From: Niallia alba
Lineage (GTDB): Bacteria > Bacillota > Bacilli > Bacillales > Cytobacillaceae
DNA length: 64,000 bases
Reading direction: 5' to 3'
Assembly: GCF_012933555.1 (NCBI RefSeq)
Contig: NZ_JABBPK010000001.1
Location: 2,272,001 to 2,336,000, forward strand
Below the pieces are notes generated by a model. The model was not told where the DNA came from and searched no databases. It saw only the letters and a program-made list of their open reading frames with translations. This document shows positions 27,356-36,047 of the stretch, one piece after another (positions within the stretch are counted from its first letter, which is position 1; every line of letters begins with the position of its first letter). Made by a program: the position numbers and the translations under genes.

Positions 27356-27533
27356 GACAGTAAGGACAAGTGATATCAGTTACCTGCTTAAATTCAATTC
27401 GTTTAAAGTCAGATCTTTTAAAGGTGGAATACGATTTATACTTCGATCCACACATACAATAATTTTTGTCCTTTACAACATGTCTAACACACGGTTTTTC
27501 ATCAGTTACTACAGTTGGGTAAAACATAACCAT
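27339..27533 (-). CDS. DUF3973-type small cysteine-rich protein under a c-di-GMP riboswitch
   Basis: A 64-residue protein with paired cysteines (CVRH, CMCG, CPYC near the C-terminus) that could form a zinc knuckle. The opening FYPTVVTDEKPCVRHVVKDK matches the DUF3973 family of Bacillaceae, whose function is unknown. The start is ATG 27533, six bases after AGAGG. A c-di-GMP-I riboswitch lies 75 bp upstream on the same strand, so expression should follow cyclic di-GMP levels. Confidence 0.7.
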   Translation of the reverse strand: MVMFYPTVVTDEKPCVRHVVKDKNYCMCGSKYKSYSTFKRSDFKRIEFKQVTDITCPYCQSIIN

Positions 27534-27607
27534 AACATTCCTCTTTTCTAATTTTATAAGGCAAATTAGACAGGAAGATTTTATTAACAAGATATACGAT
27601 ATAATCT

Positions 27608-27680
27608 TGGCAACCCGGCTGCCATAGCAGTTGCTTTAGGCCCGTGGCTTTGCGTCTTTTACTTTCGTAAAATTTGCCCA
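27608..27680 (-). promoter_or_regulatory. Cyclic di-GMP-I (GEMM-I) riboswitch
   Basis: On the minus strand the conserved GEMM-I core is present: GACGCAAAGCCACGGGCCTA, a GCAACTGC stem, then TATGGCAGCCGGGTTGCC, with the P1 helix formed by GGCAA (27674-27678 side) and TTGCC. These are signature residues of the class. The only gene downstream is the DUF3973 ORF. No clear intrinsic terminator follows, and CTAATTT/AAATTAG close to the ribosome site suggests translational control (inference). Confidence 0.92.
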
Positions 27681-27834
27681 AATTTAATTTTACCATGTTA
27701 TTCCGTTAATTCAAGGTATATAGTCATGATTTTTTTATATTTTTGTAAAAAAAGTGAGTTTATAGTCCTATTTATTGTCTAGTAAGCAGAAATGGAAAGG
27801 ATAAATAATGATTTTAATCCGCATGTTTGGGGAT

Positions 27835-28039
27835 ATCAGCCAAAAATTCGATATATCAGCCAAACGCAAAAGGAAATCAGCCAAAAATTCAATATATCAG
27901 CCAAACGCAAGAAGAAATCAGCCAAAAATTCAATATATCAGCCAAACGCAAGAAGAAATCAGCCAAAAATTCAATATATCAGCCAAACGCAAGAAGAAAT
28001 CAGCCAAAAATTCGATATATCAGCCAAACCAAACAATCA
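27835..28039. repeat. Array A: ten ATCAGCCAAA cores at alternating 20/21-bp spacing
   Basis: The core starts at 27835, 27855, 27876, 27896, 27917, 27937, 27958, 27978, 27999 and 28019: five 41-bp units, each with two cores. The two spacers alternate (AATTCAATAT-like, CGCAAGAAGAA-like) and are almost identical between units. All three forward frames are open only because the repeat lacks stops. A second array at 39764 has the same geometry. Even phasing near two helical turns suggests a protein-binding array. Confidence 0.9.
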
Positions 28040-28079
28040 TAAGAAAAAACTAAAAACTAAGGCGTACTCACTCCAGGAA

Positions 28080-28553
28080 TTACGCCGAAAGGGATTTCTT
28101 CTCCAGCTTAGATATTAGCTTATAATATTTTATTAAAATAAATAATAAGATCGGGTTAATGAGAAACGAGTAGGAGAGTCGCCACCAGCCATAATGAAAA
28201 TAACCCCATGGAGATGGGAGTAAAGTGAGCCACTCATATCCTACAATGATAAAATTCCATATGAAAATAAATAAAACTTTATGTAGAACACTCTTTTTCA
28301 TCGGATAAAGATTTAGGAAAATAATATTGACAGGTGGTACTAAAAATAAAATGTGAATAATGGATTCCCAATCCACTTCTGATTTACTGAAGTACCAGTA
28401 GGCATGGTATCCTACATCTACATATAAATCAAAAAGTTGCTGGAAAGAGATAGTGAATAGCCATATATGTAAAATTTGGTTCCATGTTAATTTCTTATTT
28501 GTTTTATAAGCAATAAAGTTAAATAAAAAGACAGAGAGCAATAATCCAATCAT
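28080..28553 (-). CDS. CBO0543-like small membrane protein
   Basis: A 157-residue protein with about five membrane helices, paralogous to 19590-20051: both carry FLVPPVNI, a P-rich turn and PWGYFHYGWW near the C-terminus. The start is ATG 28553, six bases after AAGGGG; an upstream in-frame TTG overlaps that site. It ends 40 bp from repeat array A. Its function is unknown. Confidence 0.6.
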   Translation of the reverse strand: MIGLLLSVFLFNFIAYKTNKKLTWNQILHIWLFTISFQQLFDLYVDVGYHAYWYFSKSEVDWESIIHILFLVPPVNIIFLNLYPMKKSVLHKVLFIFIWNFIIVGYEWLTLLPSPWGYFHYGWWRLSYSFLINPILLFILIKYYKLISKLEKKSLSA

Positions 28554-28625
28554 AGCAATCCCCTTAAGCAATCAGATAGTTATACTATTTACTTTTTTGA
28601 TTAGATTATCCTGTTTTTTAAATTT

Positions 28626-29366
28626 TTACATATCCTCTTCCTCGAATATATCCTTTAACATTTTCTCACGATATTGTAAAAAGTATTTAGTGATTTGATA
28701 GTGCTCCGTATTTTCGTACTCTGTTTCCTCTATTTGGTCTCCATCAAAGCTCAGTATCGTTGCATTAGGATACCCTAATAGAATAGGAGAATGGGTGGCA
28801 ATAATAAATTGGCAGTCTTCTGTTTCCGCTAAATCATGGAGGATGCGGAGAAAGCTTAGTTGCCGTTGCGGTGATAATGCTGCTTCAGGCTCATCCAGTA
28901 AATAAATTGCTTCTCCTTTAAAGCGATGAAGAAAGAGAGAGAGAAAGGATTCACCATGCGATTGCTCTAATAATGATTTACCACCATAGCTTCCATATTT
29001 TTTTTTCAGATCGAGCTCATCCAGTTGATCAATATGTGTAGCAAATTGATAAAAAGATTCTGCCCGTAGAAAAAATCCATTCGTTAGCTTAGTAGGGGAC
29101 CAGGATAGCTGCAAATATTCTCCTAAATCGGACTGGGAAGAATGAACGTCATAACTGTTATTTCTGCCGCCGCCTGCTGTGTTGAATTGGCATTGATAGC
29201 TAATAGCTTCAAGTAAGGTAGACTTTCCAGATCCATTTTCCCCAACGAAAAACGTCACCTTACTTTTGAAATCAAGAGAGCCTAAATTGCTAAGGGCAGG
29301 GATAGTAAAAGGATATTGACTTTTTGACAGGATATTTTCCTCTTTTAATCGGATTCTCTTTAGCAT
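28626..29366 (-). CDS. AAA-family ATPase of the ABC/SMC-like type
   Basis: A 246-residue soluble ATPase with Walker A GENGSGKST at about residue 42, and YLLDEPEAALSPQRQ plus ATHSPIL near the C-terminus, as in the small AAA_21/RecF-like ATPases (for example the RloC/OLD-related or YhaN-type groups). No transporter permease or nuclease domain is fused. The role is unknown. A GAGGTG site precedes the ATG. Confidence 0.82.
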   Translation of the reverse strand: MLKRIRLKEENILSKSQYPFTIPALSNLGSLDFKSKVTFFVGENGSGKSTLLEAISYQCQFNTAGGGRNNSYDVHSSQSDLGEYLQLSWSPTKLTNGFFLRAESFYQFATHIDQLDELDLKKKYGSYGGKSLLEQSHGESFLSLFLHRFKGEAIYLLDEPEAALSPQRQLSFLRILHDLAETEDCQFIIATHSPILLGYPNATILSFDGDQIEETEYENTEHYQITKYFLQYREKMLKDIFEEEDM

Positions 29367-29421
29367 TGATACACCTCATTTTTTATTTTGGCTGTTTTCG
29401 TAAAGTTTGTTGCGATTACCC

Positions 29422-29533
29422 GCAGCCGGAATACACTTCGCTTTCCGTGGGGCTAAGCTTAAGCCTCCTCATTCGCTTCTGGGGTCTCAGACTGTCTCGC
29501 TAATCCCCGTGGCGTCTCGTGTATTCCAGCTGC
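29422..29533. repeat. Dispersed Bacillaceae-type hairpin repeat
   Basis: GCAGCCGGAATACAC (29422) and GTGTATTCCAGCTGC (29519) form the outer stem with one mismatch. Inside lie CGCTTTCCGTGGGGC and a GGGGTCTCAGACTGTCTCGC segment with CCCCGTGG, which pair with each other. It fills the gap between the ATPase and polymerase genes. Similar blocks recur in Bacillaceae intergenic regions; no function is assigned. Confidence 0.65.
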
Positions 29534-29597
29534 TCCAATTTTCCAACTAATTGTTTTTTTCTATTGAAAAAAACAACAATTCTTTAGAAAACAGCCT

Positions 29598-30863
29598 TTA
29601 TTTTTTATGCCCGCCAAGAAGCTGAGCTCGTTGTAAGGCAGTACCGCCAGAAGTGTAGGAAACAGCACGGAGGAGAGCGGTCGATCCATAGCGATTTCGA
29701 ATAGTATCAACAACATATCCAAGCTTTCTTTTTTTCCAGCCACCTGTATCAAATAAATCTAATTGCATGTCATAATCATTCTCTAATTTTGTAATAGAAA
29801 CAGAAATTTGTCTAACAGTTTGTCCCCGGTAGTTTTCCTGAAACAATTCCAGACAAACTTGATAAATAATCATGGTTATATTAGTTGGATTTTCGATTGT
29901 TCGAGAGCGCAGAAAACCGCCGCTGAATTCATCTTTGCTGTATGAAATACCTAATGTGACCGTCCGCCCTGCATGATGGTTGCTTCGTGCTCTTTTGGCT
30001 ACATCTTCACACATTTCAAGGAGAACAGATTTAATTTCCTGGAGTTTCTTATAGTCCCGTAATAAAATTTGGCTTTTACCATAGCTGATTTGTCCCTGCA
30101 TAATGGGGGCGCCGATTTCAGATAAATCAATTCCCCAGGCATGATGGTAAAGCTGGTTACCCATAATGCCAAATTTTTTCTCCAGCAACGCTAAATCATA
30201 ACGCGCTAATTGGCCAACAGAGAAAATCCCCATATTATTTAATGTTTTTTCCGTTCGTTTTCCAATCCCCCACATATCGCGTAAAGGGGAAATAGGCCAT
30301 AACTTATGAGGAATGTCTTCATAAGACCAGCTGCTGATTCCGTTATCTGCTTTTTTTGCTTCTAAATCAAGGCAAAGCTTTGCCATAAGCATATTTGGGC
30401 CGATTCCAATAGTGGAAGGCAAACCAAACTCCCGCATAATATCCGCTTTTAGTTTCTGTGCTATTTCCAATGGGGAGCCTAAGCTTTTTTCCATTCCGCC
30501 TACATCAAGAAAGCTTTCATCGACAGAGTAGGTATGAACAGCAGAAGGAGGGACGTATCGAAAAAACAATTTCGTTATTTCGGTCGATACCCGAACGAAT
30601 AGTCCCATTTGTGGATTACTTACGATAATTCTAGAATCATCTGGTATTTCAAAAAGTCTAGAGCCTGTTTTTATGCGAAAGTCTTTCTTCATGGCAGGAG
30701 ATGCCGCTAGAACAACGCTACCTTTTTGTTCGGTATTTCCGACCACAACAAGATGGCAAGCGAGGGGATCTAATCCTTTTGTGACAGCGGTAATGCTCGC
30801 ATAGAAGCTTTTTATATCAATACACAGAATCGCTCTATTGGGAAATTGCGTATAATCAAACAC
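29598..30863 (-). CDS. Y-family DNA polymerase (UvrX/YqjW, PolY2 type)
   Basis: A 421-residue translesion polymerase. The catalytic acidic residues sit in CIDIKSFYASI near residue 15 and YSVDESFLDVG near residue 113; an HhH region (LRDMWGIGKRTEKTL) and a little-finger domain follow. The C-terminal part matches UvrX/YqjW rather than DinB. It is co-transcribed with the upstream yolD-like gene (15 bp apart) behind a LexA box, so it should be DNA-damage-induced. Confidence 0.9.
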   Translation of the reverse strand: MFDYTQFPNRAILCIDIKSFYASITAVTKGLDPLACHLVVVGNTEQKGSVVLAASPAMKKDFRIKTGSRLFEIPDDSRIIVSNPQMGLFVRVSTEITKLFFRYVPPSAVHTYSVDESFLDVGGMEKSLGSPLEIAQKLKADIMREFGLPSTIGIGPNMLMAKLCLDLEAKKADNGISSWSYEDIPHKLWPISPLRDMWGIGKRTEKTLNNMGIFSVGQLARYDLALLEKKFGIMGNQLYHHAWGIDLSEIGAPIMQGQISYGKSQILLRDYKKLQEIKSVLLEMCEDVAKRARSNHHAGRTVTLGISYSKDEFSGGFLRSRTIENPTNITMIIYQVCLELFQENYRGQTVRQISVSITKLENDYDMQLDLFDTGGWKKRKLGYVVDTIRNRYGSTALLRAVSYTSGGTALQRAQLLGGHKK

Positions 30864-30878
30864 GGTAATGCTCCTTTT

Positions 30879-31208
30879 TTAATCGTTTTGTATGTTTACT
30901 AAGCTGTGAAAAGGAATAGAGTGCGTATGATTATTCGTATCTAGAATACGAAGCTCACGTTTTAAATGATCAATATAGGTTGTTTGGCCGGTTAAACGAT
31001 AAATCGTCCCATTTTTAAAAATATCATAGTGAAGCAAAAGATTATATTCGATTCCTTCGAGTAAAAGTAGTTCCATTTCTTGTATTTTATCTTCTTCTAA
31101 AATAGGCATTTTTATTTTTTTTGCTTCCTCTAGAGCGTCTTTTATACTTTGAACATGCTCTGGCAACATCATCGCTGTCCATTTAATTGTGCCTCGATCA
31201 CGTAGCAT
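30879..31208 (-). CDS. YolD-like family protein, partner of the Y-family polymerase
   Basis: A 109-residue YolD-like protein with DRGTIKWTAMMLPEHVQSIK at its N-terminus. It precedes the polymerase gene by 15 bp, the classic yolD-uvrX order. YolD has been proposed to act like UmuD with the polymerase. It is paralogous to 24026-24355. Confidence 0.88.
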   Translation of the reverse strand: MLRDRGTIKWTAMMLPEHVQSIKDALEEAKKIKMPILEEDKIQEMELLLLEGIEYNLLLHYDIFKNGTIYRLTGQTTYIDHLKRELRILDTNNHTHSIPFHSLVNIQND

Positions 31209-31242
31209 TTTAAATCATCTCCTCAGTGGCTCTATTATAACA

Positions 31243-31254
31243 GAACAAATGTTC
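31243..31254. promoter_or_regulatory. LexA box upstream of yolD-uvrX
   Basis: GAACAAATGTTC fits GAAC-N4-GTTC (CGAACATTTGTTCT on the minus strand). It lies 35 bp before the start, close to a TATAAT-like element (TTATAATAG). Confidence 0.85.
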
Positions 31255-31428
31255 GTAATCAAGAAGAGATAAAAGAAAAATAACTTGTAAAATGAGGAAA
31301 AAGATTATAACGTTTAAAATTTTGCGCATCCAAAATTATCAAAAGAATTCTTAATAATCAATAAAACAAGAATTGACAACAAGAATTTATCGTGCTAATA
31401 TTTTGTTAATTCGAAAAAGTGAATAAAA

Positions 31429-31541
31429 ACTCTTATGTAGAGAGGTGGAGGGACTGGCCCATTGAAACCTCAGCAACCATTCTTTTTAAAGAAAAGGTGC
31501 TAATTCCAGCAAAGCCATTCATGGCTTTGAAAAATAAGAGG
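31429..31541 (+). promoter_or_regulatory. SAM-I (S-box) riboswitch of metE
   Basis: S-box elements are present in order: CTTAT-GTAGAGAGGTGGAGG, GACTGGCCC, TGAAACCTCAGCAACC, AAAGGTGCTAATTCCAGCA, and the P1 closing arm ATAAGAG. Binding of S-adenosylmethionine favours the terminator that follows at 31563. Confidence 0.96.
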
Positions 31542-31562
31542 GGGATAAAGATACAAGACGGA

Positions 31563-31596
31563 GCCTCTCTTATTTTATAAATAAGGGAGGTTTTTA
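31563..31596 (+). terminator. Regulated terminator of the SAM-I riboswitch
   Basis: CCTCTCTTAT pairs with ATAAGGGAGG (one G-U), then TTTTTATTTTT. Its 5' arm can also pair with the P1 3' strand (ATAAGAGG), as expected for a switch. Confidence 0.85.
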
Positions 31597-31629
31597 TTTT
31601 TCTCGTAATGAACGAAAAAACTGAATAAC

Positions 31630-31802
31630 CGCAAATAGGTGCTGTGAATTCCACTTCATAGCTTAAAAGGGAAGACCGGTTAGAGTCCGGCACGGTCCCG
31701 CCACTGTGAGGAGGAGCAAATTCTCATATCCACTGTCTTTTTTAGATGGGAAGGGGAGAAGGAGTGATGATTCTAAGTCAGGAGACCTGCCTATTTTGTA
31801 AG
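31630..31802 (+). promoter_or_regulatory. Adenosylcobalamin riboswitch of metE
   Basis: The B12-box architecture is clear: AAATAGGTGCT, TTAAAAGGGAAGACCGGT, AGAGTCCGGCACGGTCCCGC, CACTGTGA and the closing GTCAGGAGACCTGCCTATTT. It follows the SAM-I unit on the same transcript. High cobalamin would shut off this B12-independent enzyme, since MetH could take over. Confidence 0.95.
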
Positions 31803-31900
31803 CAAGCTACTCTACGTGGATATAGAGGAGGGAGAATATGTGTTGGGATAAAGATTGTCTCAATTCTAGTTAGTGCTGAACTTAAATGAGCGTATCTCAT

Positions 31901-31984
31901 AAAAGTCTGACTCCACTATTTATCTAAGAAGCAAGAAGGTAGAGAGCTTCTATATAGATACAATGTGGACGTCAGACTTTTTTT
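31901..31984 (+). terminator. Regulated terminator of the cobalamin riboswitch
   Basis: AAAAGTCTGAC (31901) pairs with GTCAGACTTTTT (31971) around a long inner stem (TCCACTATTTATCT region with the complementary AGATACAATGTGGA), ending in a T-run just before metE. Confidence 0.85.
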
Positions 31985-32029
31985 ACTAACTTTTGCCTGA
32001 GATAAAAAAATAGGAAATGGGGAAGCAGA

Positions 32030-34315
32030 ATGTACAAAAGTTCTAATTTAGGCTATCCGAGAATTGGAGAAAAAAGAGAATGGAAAAGAGCATTGGAGCG
32101 TTACTGGAAGGGTGACTGTTCGGAAGAAGAGCTTTTGCAAGAAACGAAGAACCTTCGATTGAAAAACTTACAGAAGCAAAAGTTGCAAGGAATTGATTTA
32201 ATTCCTGTCGGTGATTTTAGTTTCTATGACCATGTATTAGATACGGCTACTATGTTCGGGCAAGTGCCATCAAGATTTGCTTATAATGGGGGCAAGGTTC
32301 CTTTACAAACTTATTTTCAGATTGCGCGTGGAAATACAACTGCAGTAGCAGCAGCAATGAAAAAGTGGTTCAATACAAACTATCACTATATAGTACCTGA
32401 GCTCGGGGAAAGAAAGCCAACATTAACAGAAAATCGTCCGTTGTTCTTTTATCGGGAAGCAAAAGAAGCATTAGGAATCGAAGGAAAACCAGTATTGTTA
32501 GGACCACTGACCTTTATAAAATTAGCAAAAGGCTATGAAGAAGATAAACTGGAAGAAACAGTGGCATCTTATCTTCCTTTATATGCGCAGATTTTAAAGG
32601 AGCTAGAAGCAGAAGGAGTGAAATGGATTCAAATAGACGAACCATATTTAGTCACAGATGTTACACCAAGAGAATGGCAAATAACGCAGCAAATATATCA
32701 TACCTTGCAAGAGGCGGCACCAAAATTAAAGGTGATTCTTCAAACCTATTTTGACGCCGTGACAGATTATGAAACTATCATTTCTTTACCTGTAGCAGGA
32801 ATCGGCTTAGATTTTGTTCATGATGACGGACAACATTTAGCATCTATTCAGCAATACGGATTTCCTGAAGATAAAATCCTTGCAGCAGGCATTATTGATG
32901 GCAGAAATGTGTGGAGAACTAATTTAGAAGAAAAATGGGGCTTGCTTGCGAAGATCCAGAAGGCTGTAGGAAGTGAAAATATCATTATCCAGCCATCATC
33001 AAGCTTACTTCATGTACCAGTAACGGTGAAGGAAGAGCAAATAGATCCAATTGTAAAAGTAGCACTTTCTTTTGCTGATGAAAAATTGCAAGAAATAAGT
33101 ACGTTAACAGAGGGAGTCAGAAAAGGAAAAGCAGCCATTCAAGCACAAATCGACCAAAGTGTAGAAGCAATTAGCAAATTAAACGCTTCCTCAGCAAGAA
33201 ATAATCAAATCCTTCATGAAGAATTAAATAGAGCTTCTGATAAGCCAGAAAGAAGTGAAAATGTAACGATAAGACAGCAAGCACAACAAGGAGCTTTTTC
33301 GCTCCCAATTCTTCCGACAACCACGATTGGAAGTTTTCCGCAGACCAAGGAAGTACGAAAGGAGCGGTTAAGATGGCGAAAAGGAGAAATAACCAATGAA
33401 GAATATGAAACTTTCATTCAAGCAGAAATAAAAAAATGGATTGAGATTCAAGAAGACTTAGGATTAGATGTATTTGTACATGGAGAATTCGAACGGACAG
33501 ACATGGTTGAATATTTTGGTGAAAAACTAGCTGGTTTTCAGTTTACAACATACGGTTGGGTTCAATCCTATGGTTCCCGCTGTGTGAAACCACCTATTAT
33601 TTATGGAGATGTAGCGTATGTGAAGCCAATGACGGTGAAAGAAACCGTCTATGCTCAAAGTCTGACAACTAAGCCTGTAAAAGGAATGCTGACAGGACCG
33701 ATTACGATTTTAAACTGGTCCTTTGTAAGAGATGATATTTCAAGAGCAGAAGTAGCGAAACAAATAGCTTTCAGCCTTAAGAAAGAAGTGGAGGAGCTCG
33801 AGAGAAACGATATTCGCATGATTCAAGTAGATGAGCCGGCCATTCGTGAAGGGTTGCCATTAAAAAAGGAGAGATGGAAACCATATTTAGACACAGCAGT
33901 TTACTCTTTTAAACTTGCAACAACTTCTGTGGAAAAAGAAACGCAAATTCATACACATATGTGTTATTCAAATTTTGAAGACATTATTGATGCCATCGAT
34001 GCTCTGGATGTGGATGTAATTTCGATCGAAACTTCCAGAAGTCACGGCGAATTTATTCAAACATTTGCGAAGAAAACCTATGATAAAGGAATCGGGCTTG
34101 GCGTATATGATATACATAGTCCTAGGGTGCCAACAAAAGAAGAAATTACCCAAAACATTGAACATGCTTTAGGCGTTCTTGATCCACACTTGTTCTGGAT
34201 TAATCCGGATTGCGGATTGAAAACAAGAAATGAAGAAGAAACAATCGGTGCATTAGAGGTAATGGTAGAGGCAGCAAAAGAAACAAGAGAAAAACTAGTA
34301 GTGAAGAATTTGTGA
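32030..34315 (+). CDS. metE: Cobalamin-independent methionine synthase
   Basis: A 761-residue enzyme that transfers methyl from 5-methyltetrahydropteroyl-triglutamate to homocysteine to give methionine, without B12. The N-terminal domain opens with [19 protein letters not shown]; the C-terminal catalytic barrel has [12 protein letters not shown], the zinc ligands in HTHMCYSNF and NPDCGLKTR, and the [10 protein letters not shown] block. It is full length. It is controlled by two riboswitches in series and ends in a terminator. Confidence 0.97.
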   Translation: MYKSSNLGYPRIGEKREWKRALERYWKGDCSEEELLQETKNLRLKNLQKQKLQGIDLIPVGDFSFYDHVLDTATMFGQVPSRFAYNGGKVPLQTYFQIARGNTTAVAAAMKKWFNTNYHYIVPELGERKPTLTENRPLFFYREAKEALGIEGKPVLLGPLTFIKLAKGYEEDKLEETVASYLPLYAQILKELEAEGVKWIQIDEPYLVTDVTPREWQITQQIYHTLQEAAPKLKVILQTYFDAVTDYETIISLPVAGIGLDFVHDDGQHLASIQQYGFPEDKILAAGIIDGRNVWRTNLEEKWGLLAKIQKAVGSENIIIQPSSSLLHVPVTVKEEQIDPIVKVALSFADEKLQEISTLTEGVRKGKAAIQAQIDQSVEAISKLNASSARNNQILHEELNRASDKPERSENVTIRQQAQQGAFSLPILPTTTIGSFPQTKEVRKERLRWRKGEITNEEYETFIQAEIKKWIEIQEDLGLDVFVHGEFERTDMVEYFGEKLAGFQFTTYGWVQSYGSRCVKPPIIYGDVAYVKPMTVKETVYAQSLTTKPVKGMLTGPITILNWSFVRDDISRAEVAKQIAFSLKKEVEELERNDIRMIQVDEPAIREGLPLKKERWKPYLDTAVYSFKLATTSVEKETQIHTHMCYSNFEDIIDAIDALDVDVISIETSRSHGEFIQTFAKKTYDKGIGLGVYDIHSPRVPTKEEITQNIEHALGVLDPHLFWINPDCGLKTRNEEETIGALEVMVEAAKETREKLVVKNL

Positions 34316-34323
34316 AAGATCCC

Positions 34324-34357
34324 AAAAAACTTGTGACATTAGTCGCGAGTTTTTTTT
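34324..34357 (+). terminator. Terminator of metE
   Basis: AAAAACTTGTGAC pairs with GTCGCGAGTTTTT using two G-U pairs; the run TTTTTTTT follows. Confidence 0.75.
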
Positions 34358-34371
34358 AGGGGGGTAGTTAA

Positions 34372-36047
34372 ATGGAACTACAAGAGATTCAGCGCCTATT
34401 TCCAAGTGAAGATGGAAACAAAGAGCAGCAACAGTATTTACTAGATTTAAGGAATAGATTAATTAAAGAGGTAGATTCCTATAAGAATCCGAATAAATCT
34501 ATTCTTGGGGAAACAAAGAACAGAGATGATGATTTTTATCGGCAGCTAGTGGAGCAATCAATCGTTCTACAAAGTGGAAAAATATGTAAGCAGTAGTTGA
34601 AGATTTACTAGAATTAGTAAAAGGACATCCATACCATACACATAAATTTGTAACCAATGTATTACCGATGGCAAGTATTCCAGGGATTATTGGAATGCTG
34701 ACAACCATTCTTGTAAATGGAAATAATTTATGGGATGTATATGGACCAGCTGGAGCTGAAGCTGAGGTGAAGGTTGTTTCCATGATGTCTAAGTTAGTAG
34801 GATACGATCATACGAAAAGCTTTGGATATACAACATGGGGCGGACAAGGGGCTGTATTTACAGGTTTACGCTTAGCTATTGCGAAAAAATATCCCAAAGC
34901 AAAAGAAGAAGGGATTCCTTCTAATTTATATTGCTTTGCATCAGAAGGCGCTCATTATAGCTTACTAAAATCGGTCGAAGCAACAGGAATCGGAAGCAAC
35001 CATTTAATCCGTGTGAAAACAACAGAAGATCATTCGATGGACATTGGTGATTTAAAAGAGAAATTAGTAAATGTAATCGAAGCGGGCGGCATACCTATAT
35101 ATATTGTAGCAACAACTGGTACAACTGACTCGTTTGGAATTGACAATGTAAAAGAGGTAAAAGATGTAATTGCATCCTTAATGGATACATACGGAATAGA
35201 GGATATTCATGTCCATGCGGACTCCGCATTAGGTGGCTTTTATAGTCTTTTTACCTCTTATGATTTTGAAAAAAAACCATTGCAATTTGAAGAAAATGTG
35301 TTAGAAGGATTAGCTAGTATTAAAGAACGCATGCAGTATGTATCTTTAGCAGATAGTTTGTGCTTTGATTTCCAAAAGCTTGGACAGACACCTTATTTAA
35401 CAAGCTTATTTTTAGCAAAAGACGGAGGCTCTCTAGGTTTACTAGATTTAGAAGAATTTGAGACTCCATATGTTGGTAATCATGGTTATGGCAGCTATCA
35501 TACTGGTTATACACTAGAATGCTCACGAGTGGCAAGTTCGATTGCGATTTATGCCGCATTACAAGCTTTTGGAGTCGAGGGCTATCAACAAATACTAGCA
35601 AACTATGTTCGTGTTAATCTAGCATTCCGTGAAAAATTAGAAAAGCAGTTTCCAACTGTTTCCGTTATTAATCCTACGATTGGGCCTGTTAGCGTATTCC
35701 GTTTATACGCAGAGAAAGCAGAATGGAAGGAAGAAATGGCTGGTAAATCATCAAGCACAGCAATCGAACAAATGAATCAGCTAAATCAGAAGTTATTCGA
35801 ACTACTCGGAAGAGATAGAGAAGAATACTTTTTTGGGGATACGAAAAAGGTGTGTATGATTGCAGCAAACGATTCAGAAGAACGTTATCCAGTATATGCT
35901 TCCAAATTTTTCTCTATCTCTCCTTTTACAGAAGAAAAGCATATGGATGAAATCATTGAATTTTTGAAACCAAGAATAGCAGAAGTCCTAAAAAACGCTG
36001 AATTAGTGACAGAACAGGAGGAAAAAGAACTTGAGCTTAGCTACTAA
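34372..36047 (+). pseudogene. Pyridoxal-dependent (group II) decarboxylase, frameshifted
   Basis: The first part (34372-34596) gives 74 residues and then slips: the continuing protein is in another frame (AVVEDLLELVKGHPYHTHKF) and runs to 36047. One missing base in the A-rich run GGAAAAATATG near 34580 explains it. The whole, about 558 residues, has the PLP-enzyme core: TWGGQGAVFTG, HVHADSALGG and the PLP-lysine region SLCFDFQKLGQT. It resembles glutamate/aromatic amino acid decarboxylases. It may be truly broken or a sequencing error in a homopolymer. Confidence 0.75.

Noticed and set aside
27502-27696. 64-codon frame on the minus strand
   Set aside because: It lies across the c-di-GMP riboswitch, whose RNA structure explains the sequence conservation.
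27835-28039. CRISPR array
   Set aside because: Repeats are only 10 bases and the intervening bases are not unique; they alternate between two types. No cas genes are near.
27792-28118. Open frames of 70-110 codons in all three forward frames
   Set aside because: They are made by a stop-free 41-bp repeat; period mod 3 is 2, so the same peptide pieces cycle through the frames. No ribosome site supports translation.
31433-31693. 86-codon minus-strand frame
   Set aside because: It is antisense to the SAM-I and cobalamin riboswitch leader.
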